Assembly: GCA_965249005.1 (NCBI GenBank)
Contig: CBDFLD010000013.1
Coordinates: forward strand, 1-64,000
Direction of reading: 5' to 3'
DNA from: CBDFLD01 sp965249005
GTDB lineage: Bacteria; Acidobacteriota; UBA6911
DNA: 64,000 nt
A program made the position numbers and the translations under genes. The notes beneath the pieces are model-generated. The model was not told the DNA's origin and made no database searches. It saw nothing but the letters and a program-made list of their open reading frames with translations. Below are positions 60,314 to 64,000 of this stretch, in pieces (the stretch's first letter is position 1; each line of letters starts with the position of its first letter).

Positions 60314-61063
60314 CTAACGCATCTTGAAATGAGCGCGACGGTTTTCTGACCACGACGCTTCGTCGTGCCCCGGATTCTTGGGACGCTCCTCTCCGTAGCT
60401 GACGGTTTCCAGGCGTGAAGCTGAGATTCCCTGAGCCACCAGGAAGCTCGTTGCTGCGTTGGCGCGCCGGTCCCCGAGCGCAAGATTGTAGCGTTCCGAT
60501 CCACGCTCGTCGCAGTGCCCCTCGACCGAGAACCGAATGTGGTTGCGTTCCCTCATGGCCCGGGCATTGCTTTGAAGCGTTGAGCGAGCGTCGGAGCGAA
60601 TATCGTGCTTGTCGTAGTCAAAGTAAATGTCCCCGACGTTTGTCGTTACAAAATCGAGATCGCTTATTTCCACTGGTGGAGGAGGCGGTTTGCGGGCTTC
60701 CGTGACCGTGATGCGTGCGCTCGCGGAAGCGTTTCCTCCACGGCCTTCTGCGCGAGCGGTATACGTGGTCGACTGGGTCGGAGCCACGCGCCGGCTTCCG
60801 GAAGCGGAGACCGTGCCCACACCACCGTCTATCGTTACGCTGGCGGCGTTCGTCGTGGACCAGGAAAGGGTGGAGGACTCTCCGCGCTCGACTGCGGTGG
60901 GAGAGGCACTCAAATTGATGGTCGGCGCCGGCGGCGGTGCTACAGGGGTCGGATCAGGCGGCGGCGGCGCGGGAGGTGTCATCTCCTTCTTGCAGGCGCT
61001 GCTCAAAAGTGCCAGGCCTATCAAGAGAGTCAAGACTAACAGGCAACGAACAGTTTTTCTCAT
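60314..61063 (-). CDS. pal: Peptidoglycan-associated lipoprotein Pal with extra Ig-like domain
   Basis: Outer-membrane lipoprotein of 249 residues tethering the membrane to peptidoglycan. Lipobox LLSSAC at Cys 24, Pro-rich spacer, an Ig/Big-like domain of about 75 residues (INLSASPTAVERGESSTLSW), then the OmpA-like domain: IYFDYDKHDIRSDA, VEGHCDERGSERYNLALGDRRA, YGEERPKNPGHDEASWSENRRA. Ordinary Pal proteins lack the Ig-like insert; the variant is common in Acidobacteria, as I recall. Confidence 0.93.
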   Translation of the reverse strand: MRKTVRCLLVLTLLIGLALLSSACKKEMTPPAPPPPDPTPVAPPPAPTINLSASPTAVERGESSTLSWSTTNAASVTIDGGVGTVSASGSRRVAPTQSTTYTARAEGRGGNASASARITVTEARKPPPPPVEISDLDFVTTNVGDIYFDYDKHDIRSDARSTLQSNARAMRERNHIRFSVEGHCDERGSERYNLALGDRRANAATSFLVAQGISASRLETVSYGEERPKNPGHDEASWSENRRAHFKMR

Positions 61064-61143
61064 GGCGGGGTCTCCTTCAGGAGCTGCATTAAAATCTTGA
61101 CGGTTCTATACTCAGATAAATCATAACAATACCTGCGCGGCAA

Positions 61144-61170
61144 ACTATAACACACACATATCCGTGTGTT
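61144..61170 (-). promoter_or_regulatory. Possible extended -10 promoter and overlapping inverted repeat before pal
   Basis: On the minus strand TGTTATAGT (extended -10, 61144-61152) overlaps an inverted repeat with arms AACACAC (61164-61170) and GTGTGTT (61149-61155), 8-bp gap. It lies about 85 bp upstream of the pal ATG, in the 175-bp gap after tolB. A bound protein would block this promoter. Confidence 0.4.
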
Positions 61171-61238
61171 TACAAAAATTTAAACTAAGACTGCAATTCG
61201 CTTCCCGGCTGCCTTCCATGGGGCTTCCATTGGAGGTC

Positions 61239-62600
61239 TCAGCGCTTGCTGTAGCCGGACCATGAGGGGCTCGTATTTGCGCCTTCCGAGGTCACCATCC
61301 TTGTTTCCGTGCCGTCGGCCAGCATGACGAAGATCTGGCGAGCCCCGTTTCGGTTTGATTCAAAGGCGAGGTGCCGGCTGTCGGGGGCCCACGTAGGGCT
61401 TTCGTTCGTGCCGGCGTCGCTGGTTATCTGGATAATCTCACCCGAGGCCACCTCGACGATATAGATATCGTAGGTGACCGCGCGGCGAGGCTTCCAGTGA
61501 AACGCCAGGTAACGGCCGTTGGGAGACCAGACCGGGGAGTCGGCATCTCCACCCTCCTTGATGATCCTGCGCACGTTGGCACCGTCAATATCCGCGACGT
61601 AAACCTGCGAAACCCCAGACCGTCCCGAGATGAAGGCGATCTGCCGCCCTGAAGGCGCCCACGTAGGGGAAGTGTCGATGGCCGGATTGTTGGTAATGTT
61701 TCGCCGATCGCTCCCGTCGATATTGGCCACGAAAAGGTCGGTGTCGCCCCGGGGAGTGCGTAAAGAAAACAAGATCTTCTCACCGCCGGGCGAGACCACC
61801 GGTGTGGAGGCAAAGGAGTTGAAAATCGGGAAGGGAAGCCGTGCTCCCGTTGTATAGGAGTGCAGGTTGATCTCCCACCTGCCGGTCCGAAGACTCACAA
61901 AGGCGAGCTTTGAGTTGTCCGCGGACCAATGCGGAAAGAGGTTGATCGATCCGTTGTTGGTAAAGGTACGGGCGTCGTTCCCATCGTAGTCCATGATTGC
62001 GATCTCCTTGGCTCCGCCAGAAGCGGCGGTATAGGAGATCTTAGTGGCAGCAATCCCTTTGGATTCTCCGGCCGTGAGCTGGTAGACGACCTCATCCGTC
62101 CATCGGTGCGCGATGGCGCGCACCTGATCGGTATCGCCCCGGATGGCCTTGCCGAAAGCCATCGCCTGCTGCTCCATGTCCACGACTCGAAGCTCGGCTC
62201 GGAGAATGCCTCCGGTCAGTTCCAAAGACCCGACCGAGGTATAGTTGACGCTGAAGGGAATCGCCTTCCATGCATCGTAGTCGAGATCTTCAGGACCAGT
62301 GATCGGGGTGGGCGGGTAAAAGCTCTTGCCCGCCATCTGGAAGTAGCCGGAGAACTTCAAGTCTTCCCAGAGCACCTGGTTGAACAGCCCAATCGCTTCC
62401 GCCAGAGCTCCCTGTTGCTCCGGCGACTTCGCAGCCACGTCCGGAACCGCCAGAATGATGGTCTCGCCCGCCTCGGGGCGAACAACAATCTGCCCCCCCT
62501 GCGTGACAGCCAGCGGCGGAGAGCTCAGTATTACCAATCCGCAGAGCGCCCATGCAGCTCGGAGATACCTAGTCGGCCAAGAGGGTTTGCATATTTCCAT
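61239..62600 (-). CDS. tolB: Tol-Pal system protein TolB
   Basis: Periplasmic beta-propeller protein of about 453 residues from ATG 62600, which has AGGA upstream and gives a normal signal peptide; an ATG at 62657 overlapping the tonB-like stop would lengthen the leader. The N-terminal domain (VDMEQQAMAFGKAIRG) is followed by six WD40-like repeats such as SPTWAPSGRQIAFISGRSGV, SPVWSPNGRYLAFHWKPRRA and SPTWAPDSRHLAFESNRNGA. Works with Pal in outer-membrane constriction. Confidence 0.95.
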   Translation of the reverse strand: MEICKPSWPTRYLRAAWALCGLVILSSPPLAVTQGGQIVVRPEAGETIILAVPDVAAKSPEQQGALAEAIGLFNQVLWEDLKFSGYFQMAGKSFYPPTPITGPEDLDYDAWKAIPFSVNYTSVGSLELTGGILRAELRVVDMEQQAMAFGKAIRGDTDQVRAIAHRWTDEVVYQLTAGESKGIAATKISYTAASGGAKEIAIMDYDGNDARTFTNNGSINLFPHWSADNSKLAFVSLRTGRWEINLHSYTTGARLPFPIFNSFASTPVVSPGGEKILFSLRTPRGDTDLFVANIDGSDRRNITNNPAIDTSPTWAPSGRQIAFISGRSGVSQVYVADIDGANVRRIIKEGGDADSPVWSPNGRYLAFHWKPRRAVTYDIYIVEVASGEIIQITSDAGTNESPTWAPDSRHLAFESNRNGARQIFVMLADGTETRMVTSEGANTSPSWSGYSKR

Positions 62601-62653
62601 CAGTTTTTCCTCGCCCTCATCTGAACATCGATGATCCGTGTCGATGCAGATAA

Positions 62654-63448
62654 TCATCGGGCCGGTGGGTGAATGAAGTAAGAAACAAAATTGAGACTCT
62701 GGCGCCGCAGCTCCGGCGGAGGTGGCGGGAGCGGATTCGAGGCCCGAATGGCCCGCTCGGCCGTTAGATCCAAAAGGGAATTGCCCGAAGATTTCTCCTT
62801 CTTGATCCGCCGGATTGATCCGTTCGCGGTCACAGTAAAACTATAGACCACCTCGACCCGGACGTTGCCGAAGGGTTTGACCCAGTTCGAGCCGATGCGC
62901 GACTCGACCACGCGTGCATACCAGATGTTCCCGTCCCCGCCGGACCCCGGCCCGAGTTCGACCCCGACGCCGCCCCCGCGTCCGCCGCCCGATCCCGGGG
63001 AGCGGCCGCCCGTCCCGCCCGCCCCCGGTTCGGGCCGGCTTGCAGGAGCCACGTTCTTGATCGGCATAGGATCGATCGCCTTCGGGCGCGGTGTCCTCTG
63101 GACCACCGCGTTGGGAAGCTCGACCTCCTCAGGTGAAGCTTTTTTTAGGTCGAGTTCAGGCCTTGGGGGTGGCTTGGGAACTAGAGCCGGCTTGACCATG
63201 CCGACTCCGCCCCCGAGGTCACTGACGAGACCAACCTGAATAAGATCCGGATTGTTCCCGCCCCCAGGTCCGCTGCCGATGGCAACCCGCGAAGGACCAA
63301 ACAAGCCTGGGGCCAGGATGAAGAAGAGAGCCGCCAACCCATGAAAGCCGAATGAGGCTACAAGCGGGAGGCTGTATCTTTCCTGCACCCAGGCTTTCGC
63401 TCGGGAAAACTCTGCCGTTATGGCGGATGGGTTGGCCATGGCCTTCAT
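62654..63448 (-). CDS. TonB-C-domain protein in TolA position
   Basis: 264 residues: one N-terminal transmembrane helix (LPLVASFGFHGLAALFFILA), a Gly/Pro-rich periplasmic stalk (residues about 135-175), and a C-terminal TonB-like domain (SRIGSNWVKPFGNVRVEVVYSF). Lying between tolR and tolB it should do TolA's job, transmitting force to Pal/TolB, or it serves TonB receptors. The stalk DNA is extremely GC-rich. Confidence 0.9.
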   Translation of the reverse strand: MKAMANPSAITAEFSRAKAWVQERYSLPLVASFGFHGLAALFFILAPGLFGPSRVAIGSGPGGGNNPDLIQVGLVSDLGGGVGMVKPALVPKPPPRPELDLKKASPEEVELPNAVVQRTPRPKAIDPMPIKNVAPASRPEPGAGGTGGRSPGSGGGRGGGVGVELGPGSGGDGNIWYARVVESRIGSNWVKPFGNVRVEVVYSFTVTANGSIRRIKKEKSSGNSLLDLTAERAIRASNPLPPPPPELRRQSLNFVSYFIHPPAR

Positions 63449-63454
63449 ATGCCC

Positions 63455-63892
63455 CTAGTTCTTCTTCGGAAGCTGGGGAAGTTGGAACTCGCCCTTTGTG
63501 ACCAGCTGGATCTTGTCGTATCCGGAGCCGCGGATGACGTCCATGACGGAGACAATCGTGTTCCACCGGACATCTTTGTCCGCCCGCAGAAATATCTGAT
63601 CCTGGGCACTCCCAATATCGCGCTCGAGCTGTTCTGGTATGGCGGTAAAGTCGATCGGCTCGGACCCGTAGTAGATCAGACCTTCGTGGCTGATCGAAAT
63701 CACGATTTTTTGCTGAGCGTTCTTGGTGGCGACATTTTTCGTGACCGGCAGCTCCACATCGATACCGGTTGTCAGAATTGGCGCCGTCACCATGAAGATG
63801 ACCAGAAGCACCAGCATGACATCTACCAGCGGCGTCACGTTGATTTCCGACAAAGAGGTCGAGGTTCGTCCTTGCTGCGTCGTGAACGCCAT
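63455..63892 (-). CDS. tolR: TolR/ExbD-type proton channel subunit
   Basis: 145 residues with one transmembrane helix after a short cytoplasmic start: SEINVTPLVDVMLVLLVIFMVTAP contains the essential Asp. A periplasmic domain follows (VELPVTKNVATKNAQQKIVI). Forms the ion-driven motor with TolQ, whose stop overlaps this start by one base. ExbD is the alternative name; the tolB-pal context favours TolR. Confidence 0.94.
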   Translation of the reverse strand: MAFTTQQGRTSTSLSEINVTPLVDVMLVLLVIFMVTAPILTTGIDVELPVTKNVATKNAQQKIVISISHEGLIYYGSEPIDFTAIPEQLERDIGSAQDQIFLRADKDVRWNTIVSVMDVIRGSGYDKIQLVTKGEFQLPQLPKKN

Positions 63893-64000
63893 TACATGAA
63901 GCTCCGTTCGACCAGATTCAGAAACTCGGCCGAAAAATCGTCCAGCTCGTCGGCGACGCTCTTGAGTCTGTGAATGAACTGGTTGTATGCCACGACCGCC
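63892..64000 (-). CDS. tolQ: TolQ/ExbB motor protein, C-terminal end (partial at window edge)
   Basis: The last 35 codons, reading AVVAYNQFIHRLKSVADELD and ending LVERSFM, match the cytoplasmic tail of TolQ/ExbB proteins. The stop TAA shares its last base with the tolR ATG. The rest of the gene is beyond the window. Confidence 0.85.
   Translation of the reverse strand, partial: AVVAYNQFIHRLKSVADELDDFSAEFLNLVERSFM

Noticed and set aside
1..64000. CRISPR arrays, tRNA or rRNA genes, prophage
   Set aside because: No regularly spaced repeats of 24-40 bp, no cloverleaf or conserved rRNA stretch noticed, and no phage structural genes; only one IS is present. A covariance-model scan would be needed to exclude a small RNA.

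Overview
The window is a dense, roughly 56% GC bacterial chromosome segment with about 60 protein genes, one insertion sequence and no rRNA, tRNA or CRISPR array that I could find. The organism is a Gram-negative (diderm) bacterium: there is a tolQ-tolR-tonB/tolA-tolB-pal-cpoB envelope cluster, a lipid A-type acyltransferase and type IV pilus retraction ATPase. The mix of a MeaB/methylmalonyl-CoA epimerase pair, MTA phosphorylase plus PfkB kinase, BatA/BatD-type proteins, a Pal with an extra Ig-like domain and two proteins of families I associate with Acidobacteriota (DUF6599-like and DUF6677-like) suggests Acidobacteriota. That placement is inference, not proof.

Layout. 1-3.4 kb (+): end of valS, birA, ftsY. 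3.35-12.1 kb (-): a run transcribed pilT, recX, alaS, lytic transglycosylase, amidase, DUF6599-like protein, Crp/Fnr regulator, with several coupled stops and starts. 12.2-23.1 kb (+): small membrane proteins, an isopropylmalate-dehydrogenase-like enzyme, fabG, radC, a cysteine hydrolase, meaB, mce, mtnP, a sugar kinase, a TPR protein and trxB, whose leader carries a promoter followed at once by a terminator. 23.2-27.9 kb: an acyltransferase and four unrecognised or unusual genes including a stand-alone ClpB-D2-like ATPase. 28.2-36 kb: mutL (+), then guaA-dnaE-accA (-), where guaA appears to start with ATT.

36.2-42.1 kb (+): a batA-batB-batD-uppP operon in which an IS1380-family element sits inside batB. 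Its 5-bp target duplication is visible, and removing the element restores one uninterrupted frame. 42-47.7 kb (-): mutS, yqeC, an rRNA/tRNA methyltransferase and rarA. 48-58.8 kb (+ except one cupin): tsaB, rimI, a CMD-family protein with an MFS transporter, an orphan solute-binding protein with an added C-terminal domain, an HtrA-type protease, a metallo-beta-lactamase-fold protein, an RmlD-like reductase, a DnaC-like ATPase, then MoxR and DUF58. The last two are the usual partners of the Bat genes 16 kb upstream. The DUF58 gene looks frameshifted in a T-run near its end. 58.8-64 kb (-): tolQ (partial), tolR, a TonB-domain protein, tolB, pal, cpoB, ssb.

Most of the window is housekeeping. 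The points most worth a second look are the interrupted and MIDAS-less batB with its split MoxR/DUF58 partners, the ATT start of guaA, the DUF58 frameshift, the promoter-terminator leader of trxB, the solute-binding protein fusion, and the uncharacterised 24.3-27.9 kb group.
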